A DNA stretch of 58,828 nt from Panacagrimonas sp052386745 (GCA_052386745.1 JBQTJW010000023.1:1-58828), one strand, 5' to 3'. Counted from the first letter of the stretch, positions 16,678 to 28,120 are shown. Notes: generated by a model not told the origin, from the letters alone. Numbers and translations: made by a program.

Positions 16678-17744
16678 GCTCCGTCCGCGGCGGCGTAGCG
16701 GTCGATCCGGTCAAACCAGGCCTGGCGTTCGGCAGGGCTGAGCCAGGACGCCTCGAAGGAATTCTTGGCCAGCTGCACGATCTGCGCACGGCTCAGGTCC
16801 AGCGCCTGCTGCAGGGCCAGGAAATTCGCCACCAGGTACCCCCCGAAGTACGCGGGGTCGTCGGAATTCACGGTGATGCACAGGCCCTGTTCCAGCAGCC
16901 GGCGCAGGTTGTGCTGCGCCAGCGAGCCCACCACCTTGAGCCGCAGGTTGGACAGCGGGCAGACGGTGAGCGGGATGCGGCCGCGCGCCAGGCGCTCGAC
17001 CAGGGCGGGGTCTTCTTCGCAGCGCACGCCGTGGTCGATGCGGCAGACCTGGAGCAGGTCCAGGGCCTCGGTGATGTAGTCCGCCGGACCCTCCTCGCCG
17101 GCGTGGGCCACCAGTGCATAGCCCTGGGCGCGGGCCTCGGCGAACACGCGCTGGAACTTGGCGGGCGGGTGGCCCGTCTCGGACGAATCCAGGCCGATGC
17201 CGGCGATCAGCTCGCGATAGGGGCGCGCCTGCTCCAGCGTGGCCTGGGCGTCTTCCTCGCTCAGGTGCCGCAGGAAGCACAGGATCAGGCGGTGCGTGAT
17301 GCCGTAGTGGAACTCGCCCTCGACCAGCGCGCTGCGGATGCCGGCCATGACCGCGGCAAACGGCACGCCGCGCAGCGTGTGCGTCTGCGGGTCGAAGAAG
17401 ATCTCCACGTGGACCACGCCGTCGGCGTGCGCCCGCGCGAGGTAGGCCAGGGTCATGGCGCGGAAATCGTCTTCCGTGCGCAGCACGTCGGCGCCCGCGT
17501 AGTAGAGGTCGAGAAACGATTGCAGATCGCTGAAATCGTAGGCCTGCCGCAGCGCGTCCACGGAGGCGTGCGGCAAGGTCACGCCATGCCGGGCGGCGAG
17601 GCGGAACACCATTTCCGGCTCCAGCGTGCCCTCGATGTGCAGGTGCAGCTCCGCCTTGGGCAGGCCGCGGATGAACGCTTCCATGCCGCCCGCGTCCCGG
17701 CCTGTCGGGGGTGGCAGCACGGGCGCGTCCACGGGCGCGTCCAC
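16674..17744 (-). CDS. Adenine deaminase (adenosine-deaminase fold)
   Basis: 356-aa zinc hydrolase, adenine to hypoxanthine. Motifs: KAELHLHIEGTLEPE (zinc His pair), FFDPQTHT, GLDSSETGHPP, VAHAGEEG (catalytic Glu), RIDHGVR, and VNSDDPAYFGGY (zinc Asp). The SLDLYYAGAD-like segment and the GHPPAKF and DPAYFGGY variants fit the adenine-specific branch (P. aeruginosa PA0148, often mislabelled adenosine deaminase). The GTG at 17744 sits 4 bp after the BMP stop. A second start, ATG at 17684 (MEAFIRGLPKAELH), gives a more typical N-terminus and removes a low-complexity DAPVDAPV leader. Confidence 0.87.
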   Translation of the reverse strand: MDAPVDAPVLPPPTGRDAGGMEAFIRGLPKAELHLHIEGTLEPEMVFRLAARHGVTLPHASVDALRQAYDFSDLQSFLDLYYAGADVLRTEDDFRAMTLAYLARAHADGVVHVEIFFDPQTHTLRGVPFAAVMAGIRSALVEGEFHYGITHRLILCFLRHLSEEDAQATLEQARPYRELIAGIGLDSSETGHPPAKFQRVFAEARAQGYALVAHAGEEGPADYITEALDLLQVCRIDHGVRCEEDPALVERLARGRIPLTVCPLSNLRLKVVGSLAQHNLRRLLEQGLCITVNSDDPAYFGGYLVANFLALQQALDLSRAQIVQLAKNSFEASWLSPAERQAWFDRIDRYAAADGA

Positions 17745-17748
17745 GAGC

Positions 17749-18840
17749 CTATTTGGGGATGGACCCTTCCACGCCGGCCACGTACCAGTTCATGGACATC
17801 AGCTCGCCCAGCGGCAGCACCGAACCGGCCGGCACCTTCACCGCGCCGGACTGGTCGCTCACCGGGCCCTGGAACGGGTGGAAGCGGCCTTCCTTGATGG
17901 CCACCATCTTCTCGTTGAAGGTCTTGGTGGCCTCGGCCGGCACCACCGGCAGCACCGGCGCCAGCTTCACCGTGTCCTCGGCGATGCCCCACTTGGTCTC
18001 GGCCGGCTTCCAGGTGCCGGCCAGCACGTCCTTTGTGGTCTTGATGTAGTACGGACCCCAGTTGTTGATGTTGGCGGACAGCTGCGCCTTGGGCGCGAAG
18101 CGGGCCATGTCGCTGTCCCAGCCGCAGGCGTACACGCCCTTCTCCTGTGCCACCTGCAGCGTGGCCGGCGAGTCGGTGTTCTGGCACATCACGTCGGCGC
18201 CCTGGGCCACCAGCGTTTCGGCGGCCTGGCGCTCCTTGCCGGGGTCGTACCAGGTGTTGACCCAGATCACCTTGGTCCTGATCTTCGGGTTCACGCTCTG
18301 CGCACCCAGCGTGAAGGCGTTGATGTTGCGCAGCACCTCGGGGATGGGGAACGAGCCCACGAAGCCCAGCGTGGCGCTCTTGCTCATGGCGCCGGCCAGG
18401 ATGCCCAGCAGGTAGGCGCCCTCGAAGAACTTGGATTCGTACACGCCCAGGTTCTTCGCTGTCTTGTAGCCGGTGGCGTGCTCGAACTTCACCTTGGGAA
18501 AGGTCTTGGCGACCTTGAGCGTGGCTTCCATGTAGCCGAACGAGGTGGTGAAGATGAGCTGGTTGCCGTCCGCCGCCAGCTGGCGGATGACGCGCTCGGC
18601 ATCGGCACCCTCGGGCACGCTCTCCACGTAGGTGGTCTTGACCTTGTCGCCCAGTTCCTTCTCCAGCGCCAGGCGGCCCTGGTCGTGTGCGTAGGTCCAG
18701 CCGGCGTCGCCCACCGGGCCCACGTAGACGAAGGCCACCTTGAGCGGGTCGGCCTGCGCGGACAGCGTGGCGGCGCCCAGCACCAGGCCCGCCAGCGCGG
18801 ACACCCACCGTGAGCCGCTCCCGGCGCGAAATGCGTTCAT
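17749..18840 (-). CDS. BMP-family substrate-binding lipoprotein-like component of ABC transporter 1
   Basis: 363-aa periplasmic binding protein for nucleosides or purine bases. The ATG at 18840 has AGGGGA about 6 nt upstream and starts a classic signal peptide (SRWVSALAGLVLGAATLSAQA, cleavage near residue 25), so the longer upstream ORF is rejected. There is no lipobox Cys, so it is likely soluble periplasmic. The PnrA/BMP body begins LKVAFVYVGPVGDAGWTYAHD, with IFTTSFGYMEA, NINAFTLGA and WDSDMARFAP. First gene of the 18840-14276 unit. Its membrane partners are probably the ATPase and permeases at 24539-28087, which have no binding protein of their own. Confidence 0.9.
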   Translation of the reverse strand: MNAFRAGSGSRWVSALAGLVLGAATLSAQADPLKVAFVYVGPVGDAGWTYAHDQGRLALEKELGDKVKTTYVESVPEGADAERVIRQLAADGNQLIFTTSFGYMEATLKVAKTFPKVKFEHATGYKTAKNLGVYESKFFEGAYLLGILAGAMSKSATLGFVGSFPIPEVLRNINAFTLGAQSVNPKIRTKVIWVNTWYDPGKERQAAETLVAQGADVMCQNTDSPATLQVAQEKGVYACGWDSDMARFAPKAQLSANINNWGPYYIKTTKDVLAGTWKPAETKWGIAEDTVKLAPVLPVVPAEATKTFNEKMVAIKEGRFHPFQGPVSDQSGAVKVPAGSVLPLGELMSMNWYVAGVEGSIPK

Positions 18841-18904
18841 CGTGTTCCCCTGGTTGGAATGGGTCGGCGCGTGCGAAGCATGGGCCGCGTGCCACGCGCA
18901 CCGA

Positions 18905-18914
18905 TTGCATGCAA
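18905..18914. promoter_or_regulatory. Candidate GntR operator, site 1 (upstream of bmp1 unit)
   Basis: Perfect 10-bp palindrome TTGCATGCAA, 65 bp upstream of the binding-protein ATG. Its core TGCATGCAA matches the TGYATGCAA word at three other island promoters. Confidence 0.55.
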
Positions 18915-19186
18915 AGTTGGTCATCACGGGAACGCAATCGCCATGCCACGGTGCGGCGCTGCGACGCGGCCGCGGCGAGCGCCCGCCACCGGCAGAAACG
19001 GGCCGTGCGAAGGGTGATGGGCGCCGTCCTGCGGCGCTTCATGCGTCTGGGTCATGCACGACCACTTCCAGGCTGGTGCAGGCGCACGCGCGCGCGATGC
19101 TTCCGGGCGCGCGGCCGTCCACCGCCCCGATTGCGGGCGGTCCATGCAGGCACCTGTGGCACGCGCGTTGCGATTCCCTCACCCTG

Positions 19187-19196
19187 TGTATGCAAC
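19187..19196. promoter_or_regulatory. Candidate GntR operator, site 2 (upstream of uraH unit)
   Basis: TGTATGCAAC, 47 bp before the uraH ATG. Identical over 10 bases to the site between atzF and gntR (49263-49272). Such AT-containing words are rare in this GC-rich window. Confidence 0.55.
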
Positions 19197-19242
19197 CTGG
19201 CGCGCCGGGCTCAACCGCGCGCCGCTACCTGGGGCAAGGCGC

Positions 19243-19593
19243 ATGGGCAGGCTGACGACACACGTGCTGGACACCGCCCACGGCAGGCCCGCCGGCGGCG
19301 TGGGCATCTCGCTCTACTGCCGCGAAGGCCAGAGCATGCTGCTGACCATGGCCACCACCAACGCCGACGGCCGCACCGACCAGCCGCTGCTGCATGGCCA
19401 CACCTTCATGTACGGCGTCTACGAACTGGTGTTCGCCGTCGGCCAGTATTTCCGCGCCCAGGGCCTGTGGCTGCCGGAGCCCGCGTTCCTGGAGGAGGTG
19501 GTGGTGCGCTTCGGCATTTCCGACACGCAGTCCGACTACCACGTGCCGCTGCTGGTGTCGCCGTGGAGCTATTCGACCTACCGCGGAAGCTGA
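19243..19593 (+). CDS. uraH: 5-hydroxyisourate hydrolase
   Basis: 116-aa transthyretin-like enzyme, 5-hydroxyisourate to OHCU, the second step of urate breakdown. Diagnostic features: LTTHVLDTAHGRPA at the N-terminus (catalytic His7), the central LLHGHTFMYGVYELVF, and the C-terminal tetrapeptide YRGS, which distinguishes the enzyme from transthyretin. ATG at 19243 with AAGG upstream. First gene of a twelve-gene plus-strand unit extending to 34605; xdhA starts 7 bp after its stop. Cytosolic tetramer by family. Confidence 0.95.
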   Translation: MGRLTTHVLDTAHGRPAGGVGISLYCREGQSMLLTMATTNADGRTDQPLLHGHTFMYGVYELVFAVGQYFRAQGLWLPEPAFLEEVVVRFGISDTQSDYHVPLLVSPWSYSTYRGS

Positions 19594-19600
19594 GCGCCGC

Positions 19601-21082
19601 ATGAGCCCGGAAAGCGCCACCGTCCGCTTCCGGCTCGATGGCGAGACCGTGCAGGTGTCCGGCCTGCCGGCCACCACCACGCTGCTGGACTACCTGCGTG
19701 AACACGCCGGCCGCACCGGCACCAAGGAAGGCTGCGCCGAGGGCGATTGCGGCGCCTGCACGGTGGTGATCGGCGAGCCGGAGACCGGGGCCACGCCGGG
19801 CTGCGCCATGCGCTACCGCGCCATCAACGCGTGCATCCGCTTCCTGCCCACGCTCGACGGCAAGGAGCTGGTCACGGTCGAGAGCCTGCAGGACGGCGAG
19901 CGCCTGCACCCGGTGCAGCAGGCGATGGTCGATCACCACGCCTCGCAGTGCGGGTTCTGCACGCCGGGCTTCGTGATGTCGCTGTTCGCGCTGTACCTGC
20001 AAGGCGAGCGGTGCACGCGCGAACAGGTGGTGGAGGCGCTCTCGGGAAACCTGTGCCGCTGCACCGGCTACCGACCGATCGTGGACGCGGCGCTGGACCT
20101 CGCCGGCCGCACCGAGCCCGCGCGCTGGGGCCGCGCGGACGCGCAATCACCCGCGCGCAGGCAGGCGCTCACCGGCCTTGCGCGCGAGCACGCGCTGCAA
20201 CTGCCCGGCTTCACCGCGCCGCGCACGCTCGACGAACTCGCATCGGCCACCGAGCGCCATCCCGGCGCGCTGCTGCTGGCCGGCGGCACCGACGTGGGGT
20301 TGTGGGTGACGCAGCAGCTGCGTGATCTGCCGCACCTCGTCTACCTGGGCGAGGTGGCGGAGCTCCAGCACGTCGAGTCCACGCCGGAGGGCCTGCGCAT
20401 CGGCGCCGCGGTCACACTCGCGGACGCGTGGGCCGCGCTGGTGCAGGCGCATCCGGCGCTGGCCGAGCTGGCGCAGCGCTTTGCCTCGCCGCCGGTGCGC
20501 AACTCCGGGACGCTGTGCGGGAATCTCGCCAACGGCTCGCCCATCGGCGATGCCATGCCGGCGCTGATGGCGCTCGGCGCCGTGCTCGAACTGCGCCGCG
20601 GCAAGGCGGTGCGCAGGCTGCCGCTGGACGCGTTCTACCTGGGCTACCAGAAAAAAGATCTGGCGCCTGGAGAGTTCATCAGCAGCGTCACCGTGCCGCC
20701 CGCGAAGCCTGGGCTGCGCCTGGCCAGCTACAAGCTGTCCAAGCGCATCGAGCAGGACATTTCCGCCGTCTGCGCCGCCTTCGCCATCGAGCTGGACGGC
20801 GCGCGGGTGCGCGAGGCGCGCATCGCCTTCGGCGGCATGGCCGCGGTCCCCAGCCGCGCGCGCCGGGCCGAGGCGGCACTGCGCGGCGAGGTCTGGAACG
20901 GCGCCAGCGTGCAGCGAGCCATCGCGGCGCTGGCCGAGGATTTCCAGCCGCTGTCGGACCTGCGCGCGTCCGGCGCCTACCGCCTGCGCAGCGCCGGCAA
21001 CCTGCTGTTCCGGTTCTGGCTGGCGCATGCCGAGGCACCGCCCGCGATGCGCACGCAGCAGGCGCGGGCGGGCGTGGCATGA
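19601..21082 (+). CDS. xdhA: Xanthine dehydrogenase small subunit (2Fe-2S and FAD)
   Basis: 493-aa electron-transfer subunit. The N-terminal plant-type [2Fe-2S] domain has GCAEGDCGACTVVIG. The second [2Fe-2S] helical domain has SQCGFCTPGFVMSL and GNLCRCTGYRPI. The FAD-binding domain follows from about residue 190, with LLAGGTDVGLWV and PPVRNSGTLCGNLANGSPIGD, and a CO-dehydrogenase-flavoprotein C-terminal domain ends it. The order matches bacterial XdhA. It passes electrons from the molybdenum subunit to NAD. ATGA overlap with xdhB. Confidence 0.96.
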   Translation: MSPESATVRFRLDGETVQVSGLPATTTLLDYLREHAGRTGTKEGCAEGDCGACTVVIGEPETGATPGCAMRYRAINACIRFLPTLDGKELVTVESLQDGERLHPVQQAMVDHHASQCGFCTPGFVMSLFALYLQGERCTREQVVEALSGNLCRCTGYRPIVDAALDLAGRTEPARWGRADAQSPARRQALTGLAREHALQLPGFTAPRTLDELASATERHPGALLLAGGTDVGLWVTQQLRDLPHLVYLGEVAELQHVESTPEGLRIGAAVTLADAWAALVQAHPALAELAQRFASPPVRNSGTLCGNLANGSPIGDAMPALMALGAVLELRRGKAVRRLPLDAFYLGYQKKDLAPGEFISSVTVPPAKPGLRLASYKLSKRIEQDISAVCAAFAIELDGARVREARIAFGGMAAVPSRARRAEAALRGEVWNGASVQRAIAALAEDFQPLSDLRASGAYRLRSAGNLLFRFWLAHAEAPPAMRTQQARAGVA

Positions 21083-23397
21083 CCGGCCTTGCGACAGCGC
21101 CGGCGGTGGCCGGCAGCGCCGTGCGCCACGAGAGCGCGCACCTGCACGTCAGCGGCCGGGCGCTGTACTGCGACGACATCCCGCTGCCCGCCCACACCCT
21201 GCACGCCGCGTTCGGCCTCAGCAGCCACGCGCACGCGGTCATCCGCGGCATGGACCTGGGCCCGGTGCGCGCGGCGCCGGGCGTGGTGGCCGTGGCGCAG
21301 CCGGCGGACATCCCCGGCGAGAACAACTACGGCGGCATCGTCCACGACGATCCCATCTTCACCGACACCCTGGTGCAGTACGCCGGCCAGCCGCTGTTCG
21401 CGGTGGCAGCCACCACGCACGCGCTGGCGCGCCGCGCGGCGCAGAAGGCCCGGGTGGACTACGAGGAACGGCCGGCGATCCTCGACATCCGCAGCGCGCT
21501 GGCGGCGCAAAATTTTGTGATTCCCAGCCAGCGCCTGCTGCGCGGCCGTCCGCGCGAAGTGCTGGCACAGGCGCCGCACCGCCTGGGCGGCACGCTCCAC
21601 ATCGGCGGGCAGGACCATTTCTACCTGGAGGGCCAGATTGCTGTCGCGCTGCCGCAGGAAGACGGCGCCATGCTCATCCACAGTTCCACCCAGCACCCGA
21701 CCGAGGTGCAGCACGTGGTCGCGCACGCGCTGAAGCGGCGCTCGCACGACGTGACCGTGCAGTGCCGGCGCATGGGCGGCGGCTTCGGCGGCAAGGAGAG
21801 CCAGCCTGCGCTGCTGGCCGCGGCGGCCGCGGTGCTCGCACACAAGACCGGCCGGCCGGTGAAGCTGCGGCTGGACCGCGCCGCCGACATGCTCGCCACC
21901 GGCAAGCGCCACGACTTCGTGGTGGATTACGAGGCCGGCTTCGACGCGCAGGGCCGCGTGCTGGCGCTCACGGTGATGATGGCCTCGCGCTGCGGGTACT
22001 CGGCCGATCTCTCCGGGCCGGTGAACGACCGCGCCATCTGCCACGTGGACAACGCGTACTACCTGGAACACGTGGAGATCGTCTCGCACCGCTGCAAGAC
22101 CAACACCGTCTCCAACACCGCGTTCCGCGGCTTCGGCGGGCCGCAGGGCATGATGGTGATCGAGCGCGTGCTCGACGACATCGCGCGCACCCTGGGCCTG
22201 GACGCGCTCGACGTGCGCCGCCTCAACTTCTACGGCCACGGCACGCGCAACCTCACGCCCTACGGGCAGGCGGTGGAGGACAACGTGCTGCCCACCCTCT
22301 CCGATCAGCTCGAAGCCAGCAGCGGCTACCGTGCGCGCCGCGCGGCCGTGTCGGACTGGAACGCCTCCAGCCCGGTGATCAAGCGCGGGCTCGCATTCAC
22401 GCCGGTGAAGTTCGGCATCTCGTTCAACGCCACGGTCTACAACCAGGCGGGCGCGCTGGTGCACCTGTACAACGACGGCACCGTGCTGCTCAACCACGGC
22501 GGCACCGAGATGGGCCAGGGCCTGCACACCAAGGTGGCGCAGGTCGTCGCCACTGAGCTGGGCCTGCCGCTGTCTGCCATCCGCACCTCCACCACCGACA
22601 CCAGCAAGGTGCCGAACACCTCGGCCACGGCCGCCTCCAGCGGCGCCGACCTCAACGGCAAGGCGGCGCAGGCCGCGGCGCAGACCTTGCGATCGCGCCT
22701 GGTGGACTGGGCCTGCGCGGCGCACGGGCTGAGCCCCGGGCAGGTGCGCTTCTGCGACGGCCAGGTGTGGCTGGACCAGCGCCGGCTGAGCTTCGCCGAG
22801 CTGGTGGCGCAGGCCTACGCCGCGCGCATCTCGCTCTCGGCCACCGGCTACTACCGCACGCCCGGCATCCACTGGGACCGCAACACGCTCACCGGCCGCC
22901 CGTTCTTCTACTTCGCCTACGGCGCCGCCGTGACCGAGGTGGCGGTGGACACGCTCACCGGCGAAACCGAGCTGCTGCGCGTGGACATCCTGCACGACGT
23001 GGGTCACTCGCTGAACCCGGCGCTGGACCTGGGCCAGATCGAGGGCGGGTTCCTGCAGGGCGTGGGCTGGCTGACCTCCGAGGAGCTGTGGTGGAACGCC
23101 CGCGGCGAGCTCAAGACCCACGCCCCGTCCACCTACAAGATTCCCACCGCGCGCGACTGGCCGCAGCACGCCACGGTGCGCCTGCTCCAGCACGAGCCGA
23201 ACCGCGAGGACACCATCCACCGCTCCAAGGCCGTGGGCGAGCCGCCGCTGATGCTGGCGATGTCCGCGCTGTATGCCATTCGCGACGCGGTGGCGAGCTG
23301 CGGCCCGGCGCGCTGCCTGCCGGCGCTGCACGCACCGGCCACGCCCGAGGCGGTGCTGCGCGCCATCGACGCGCTGCGCCCGGAGGCCGTGGCGTGA
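21079..23397 (+). CDS. xdhB: Xanthine dehydrogenase molybdopterin-binding subunit
   Basis: 772-aa catalytic subunit that oxidises hypoxanthine and xanthine to urate. Motifs: RALYCDDIP (start of the small a/b hammerhead), GQDHFYLEGQIAVA, RMGGGFGGKE (molybdopterin loop), FRGFGGPQGM, LNHGGTEMGQGLHTKV, and C-terminal EGGFLQGVGWLTSEEL and KAVGEPPLMLA, where the Glu of VGEPP is the family's catalytic general base. The start is the ATG of an ATGA overlap with xdhA; a longer in-frame upstream ORF is the xdhA shadow. GTGA overlap with xdhC. Cofactor insertion would need XdhC. Confidence 0.96.
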   Translation: MTGLATAPAVAGSAVRHESAHLHVSGRALYCDDIPLPAHTLHAAFGLSSHAHAVIRGMDLGPVRAAPGVVAVAQPADIPGENNYGGIVHDDPIFTDTLVQYAGQPLFAVAATTHALARRAAQKARVDYEERPAILDIRSALAAQNFVIPSQRLLRGRPREVLAQAPHRLGGTLHIGGQDHFYLEGQIAVALPQEDGAMLIHSSTQHPTEVQHVVAHALKRRSHDVTVQCRRMGGGFGGKESQPALLAAAAAVLAHKTGRPVKLRLDRAADMLATGKRHDFVVDYEAGFDAQGRVLALTVMMASRCGYSADLSGPVNDRAICHVDNAYYLEHVEIVSHRCKTNTVSNTAFRGFGGPQGMMVIERVLDDIARTLGLDALDVRRLNFYGHGTRNLTPYGQAVEDNVLPTLSDQLEASSGYRARRAAVSDWNASSPVIKRGLAFTPVKFGISFNATVYNQAGALVHLYNDGTVLLNHGGTEMGQGLHTKVAQVVATELGLPLSAIRTSTTDTSKVPNTSATAASSGADLNGKAAQAAAQTLRSRLVDWACAAHGLSPGQVRFCDGQVWLDQRRLSFAELVAQAYAARISLSATGYYRTPGIHWDRNTLTGRPFFYFAYGAAVTEVAVDTLTGETELLRVDILHDVGHSLNPALDLGQIEGGFLQGVGWLTSEELWWNARGELKTHAPSTYKIPTARDWPQHATVRLLQHEPNREDTIHRSKAVGEPPLMLAMSALYAIRDAVASCGPARCLPALHAPATPEAVLRAIDALRPEAVA

Positions 23398-24538
23398 ACG
23401 CGTCGGTCCACCAGCTTCTGCCGGCAGCGGACCCTGCCCCCGCCTTGCGCCCGCTGGGGCGCTGGCCGGCCACGGCGATCGAGATACTCGATGGCGTACT
23501 GGATGGAGTACCGCACGGGGTACCGGTCGGGGCGCAGGAAGGATCGCCGTCGGTGGTGCGGGTGCTGCTGGCGAGCCTGCGCGGCTCGGCGCCGCGCGAG
23601 GCCGGGGCCTGCATGCTGGTCACGCGGGCGGGGGTCTTCGGCAGCATCGGCGGCGGCCGGCTGGAGTACGAGGCCGTGGCCGTGGCCCGCCGGCTGCTGC
23701 CCCTGGACGCGACGCCCGCGCGCCTGTCGCGCCACGTGCTGGGCATCGAGCTGGGGCAGTGCTGCGGCGGCGTGGTGGAGCTGCTGGCGGAGCGCTACAC
23801 GCGGGCCGATCGACCGCTGCTGGCGCAGCTCGCGGCCGGTTCCGGGACGCTGGTGGCGCAGCTTGCGGACGGGCGGATCGAGCGCAGGGTGTGCCCGGCC
23901 GGCGAGCGGCCGGACAGCGCCGGAGCTGCCTCCGATGCCGGCGCGCGGGTGCGGCTTCTGCGCACCGGGGCCGGCGCTGGTGCCGGCGTCACGCTGCTGG
24001 AGCGCATGGACGACGATCGTGCGCCGCTGTGGCTGTTCGGCGCCGGCCACGTCGGCCAGGCGCTGGTGCGGGTGCTGGCCGGGCTGCCGCTGCGCATCAC
24101 CTGGATCGACAGCCGCGCCGGGCTGGTTCCGCCGGACCTCGCAGACGGCGTGCAGGTGCTGGCGCCGGCCGCGCCGGTGAGCACCCTCGGCAGCGCGCCG
24201 CCGGGCGCGCGCTACCTCGTCATGACCCACGACCACGCGCTGGACTACGCCCTGTGCCGCGCCATCCTGGCGCGTGGCGACGCGGCCTTCGTCGGCCTGA
24301 TCGGCTCGCACAGCAAGGGCGCGCGCTTCCGCTCGCGGCTGGCGCGCGAGGGCCTGGCGCCGGAACGCATCGCGCGCCTGGTCTGCCCGATCGGCGTGGA
24401 CGGCATCGCCAGCAAGTGGCCGGCGGCGATCGCCGTGGCGGTGGCCGCGCAGCTGCTGCAATCGCTGACCGCTGACGTGGCGCGCGCGTCCGTCGCCGCA
24501 CCAATTGCTCCCCCGACCTGCACCGGAGACTGCGCCGC

Positions 24539-24557
<19 letters not shown>
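23394..24557 (+). CDS. xdhC: Xanthine dehydrogenase accessory protein XdhC
   Basis: 387-aa chaperone that binds and sulfurates the molybdenum cofactor before insertion into XdhB. The N-terminal XdhC/CoxI domain has SVVRVLLASLRGSAPREAGACMLV-type sequence ending in FGSIGGGRLEYEA, then LGQCCGGVVELL with the paired cysteines. The C-terminal Rossmann-like domain has PLWLFGAGHVGQALV, VMTHDHALDYALC and GLIGSHSKGARF. A Pro/Cys-rich tail (TCTGDCAACPP) ends the protein and overlaps the following ABC gene by 19 nt. GTG start in a GTGA overlap. Confidence 0.93.
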
Positions 24558-26081
<1,524 letters not shown>

Positions 26082-26095
<14 letters not shown>

Positions 26096-27164
26096 GAAGC
26101 GCGCCGAGCCTTCGTCTGCCATGCGCCTGGCGGCGCCGCTGCTGGCGGCGGTGCTGATGCTGGTGACGGGCATGGTGATCTTCCTGGTGCTCGGCAAGGA
26201 CCCGGTGAATGCGTTCCGCGTGTTCTTCGTCAAGCCGCTGGCCAGCGTGTACGGGCTGGGCGAGCTGCTGCTGAAGACCACGCCGCTGCTGCTGTGTGCG
26301 CTGGGCCTGGCCATCGGTTTCAGGGCCAACGTCTGGAACATCGGCGCCGAGGGCCAGCTCACGGTTGGCGCCATTGCCGGCGCGGGCGTGGCGCTGGCCT
26401 TCGGCGAGACGGAATCGTCCTGGGTGCTGCCGGCCATGCTGCTGGCGGGCATCGCGGGCGGCATGGCCTGGGCCGCCATCCCGGCCTTTCTGCGCACGCG
26501 CTTCAACACCAGCGAGATCCTGGTCAGCCTGATGCTGGTCTACATCGCCCAGCTGCTGCTGGCCTTCCTGGTGCACGGCCCCTGGCGCGATCCGCAGGGC
26601 TTCAACTTTCCGCAGTCGCGCACGTTCAACGACTGGGAGATCCTGCCGCTGCTGTGGGAGGGCACGCGCACGCACCTGGGGTTTGTGCTCGCGCTGCTGC
26701 TGGCGGGCGTGTCGTGGTTCTTCACCAGCAAGACCTTTGCGGGCTACCGCATGCAGGTGGCGGGACTGGCGCCCGCCGCCGCGGCCTACGCGGGCTTCAG
26801 CGAGCGGCGCAACATCTGGCTGGCGCTGCTCATCAGCGGCGGCGCGGCGGGGCTGGCCGGAATCGGCGAAGTGGCCGGGCCCATCGGACAGCTCCAGCCG
26901 CAGGTGTCGCCGGGCTACGGGTTTGCCGCCATCATCGTGGCCTTCGTCGGGCGCCTGCATCCCGGCGGCATCGTGCTGGCGTCGCTGCTGATGTCGCTGC
27001 TGTACCTGGGCGGTGAACAGGCGCAGATGGAGCTGGCGCTGCCCTCGGCGGTCACCGGCCTGTTCCAGGGCCTGCTTCTGTTCTACCTGCTGGGCGCGGA
27101 CCTGTTCGTGAACTTCCGCCTGCGGCGCCGCAGGCCGCTGCTGCTGGCCGGGGCCGCGGCATGA
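26082..27164 (+). CDS. ABC transporter 1 permease, first subunit
   Basis: 360-aa inner-membrane protein of the BPD-type branched family used with BMP binding proteins. About 8-10 hydrophobic segments; the conserved cytoplasmic loop GFRANVWNIGAEGQLTVGA lies near residues 80-98, followed by FNTSEILVSLMLVYIA. The ATG at 26082 lies within the ATPase 3' end, and its stop overlaps the second permease as ATGA. Likely substrate class, from the operon, is purine bases or nucleosides. Confidence 0.92.
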
Positions 27165-28087
27165 ACCTGGACGCGTTCGTGCCGATCTTCGTGAGCACGG
27201 TGATCGCGGCCACGCCGCTGATCTACGCCGCGCTCGGGGAACTGGTGACGGAGAAGGCCGGCGTCCTCAACCTGGGCGTGGAGGGCATGATGCTGGTGGG
27301 CGCGGTCACCGCCTTCATGGTGGGCCTGGACAGCGGCAGCCTGGTGCTGGGCTACGCAGCGGCCGCGCTCGCGGGCGTCGCGATGGCGCTGATCTTCGGC
27401 TTTCTCACCCTCACGCTCCAGACCAACCAGGTGGCGACGGGGCTGGCGCTCACGCTGTTCGGCGTGGGGCTATCGGCCTTTGCCGGGCGCCGATTCGTGG
27501 GCCAGCCGATCGAGGGCGCGGGGCCGCTGCACATTCCGCTGCTGAGCGACCTGCCGCTGCTGGGGCCGCTGCTCTTCAGCTTCAACCTGCTGGTGTACGG
27601 CTCGCTGCTGCTGTTCGTCGGCGTGCATTGGTTCCTGACGCGCACGCACGCGGGACTGAGGATGCGCGCCATCGGCGAGGCGCCGGGGGTGTCGCACGCC
27701 ATCGGCCACCCGGTGCTGCGCATCCGCTACCTGGCGGTGATGTTCGGCGGCGCGTGCAGCGGCGTGGCGGGCGCCTACCTGTCCACCGCGCTGACGCCGA
27801 TGTGGGTGGAGGGCATGAGTTCCGGCCGCGGCTGGATTGCGCTGGCGCTGGTGGTCTTCGCCACCTGGAAGCCGCTGCGCGTGCTGTTGGGCGCGTACCT
27901 GTTCGGCGGCGTGACCGTGCTGCAGCTCTACGCGCAGGGGTTTGGGCTGCATGTGCCGTCCGAGTTCCTGTCGATGCTGCCGTACCTGGCGACGGTGATC
28001 GTGCTGGTGATCATCTGCCGCGATCCCAAGACCATCCTGCTGAACCAGCCGGCGTCGCTGGGCAAGAGCTTTCACCCGGATGCCTAG
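27161..28087 (+). CDS. ABC transporter 1 permease, second subunit
   Basis: 308-aa partner permease. The characteristic loop LVTEKAGVLNLGVEGMMLVGA lies at residues 28-48 in two overlapping pieces (TEKAGVLNLGVEG is the diagnostic part). GLRMRAIGEAPGVSHAIG is near residue 170, and WIALALVVFATWKPLRVLLG near 220. About 8-9 membrane segments. With the first permease it completes the importer. puuD follows after 33 bp, the largest gap in this part of the operon. Confidence 0.92.
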   Translation: MNLDAFVPIFVSTVIAATPLIYAALGELVTEKAGVLNLGVEGMMLVGAVTAFMVGLDSGSLVLGYAAAALAGVAMALIFGFLTLTLQTNQVATGLALTLFGVGLSAFAGRRFVGQPIEGAGPLHIPLLSDLPLLGPLLFSFNLLVYGSLLLFVGVHWFLTRTHAGLRMRAIGEAPGVSHAIGHPVLRIRYLAVMFGGACSGVAGAYLSTALTPMWVEGMSSGRGWIALALVVFATWKPLRVLLGAYLFGGVTVLQLYAQGFGLHVPSEFLSMLPYLATVIVLVIICRDPKTILLNQPASLGKSFHPDA

Positions 28088-28120
28088 CGCCAGCCCTCTC
28101 CGCCGGCCGGCGCCGCGCTG

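Larger units (their letters stand above)
18841..19242. promoter_or_regulatory. Divergent control region of the two purine units
   Basis: 402-bp gap between the binding-protein gene (-) and uraH (+). It contains two copies of the TGYATGCAA word, one near each gene (18905-18914 and 19187-19196). No ORF in it has coding character. Promoter boxes could not be fixed with confidence; a TTGCGA (19168-19173) before uraH and a TTGCGT on the other strand before bmp are candidate -35 elements only. Confidence 0.55.

Noticed and set aside
14276..16789. 837-codon minus-strand ORF that would fuse a novel domain to 8-oxoguanine deaminase
   Set aside because: The N-terminal 370 codons are an out-of-frame reading of the Rieske oxygenase gene; the true start is the GTG at 15670.
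16674..17744. Calling the deaminase a classical adenosine deaminase
   Set aside because: The GHPPAKF and SDDPAYFGGY variants and the context of base-level enzymes fit the adenine deaminase branch better; adenosine activity is not excluded.
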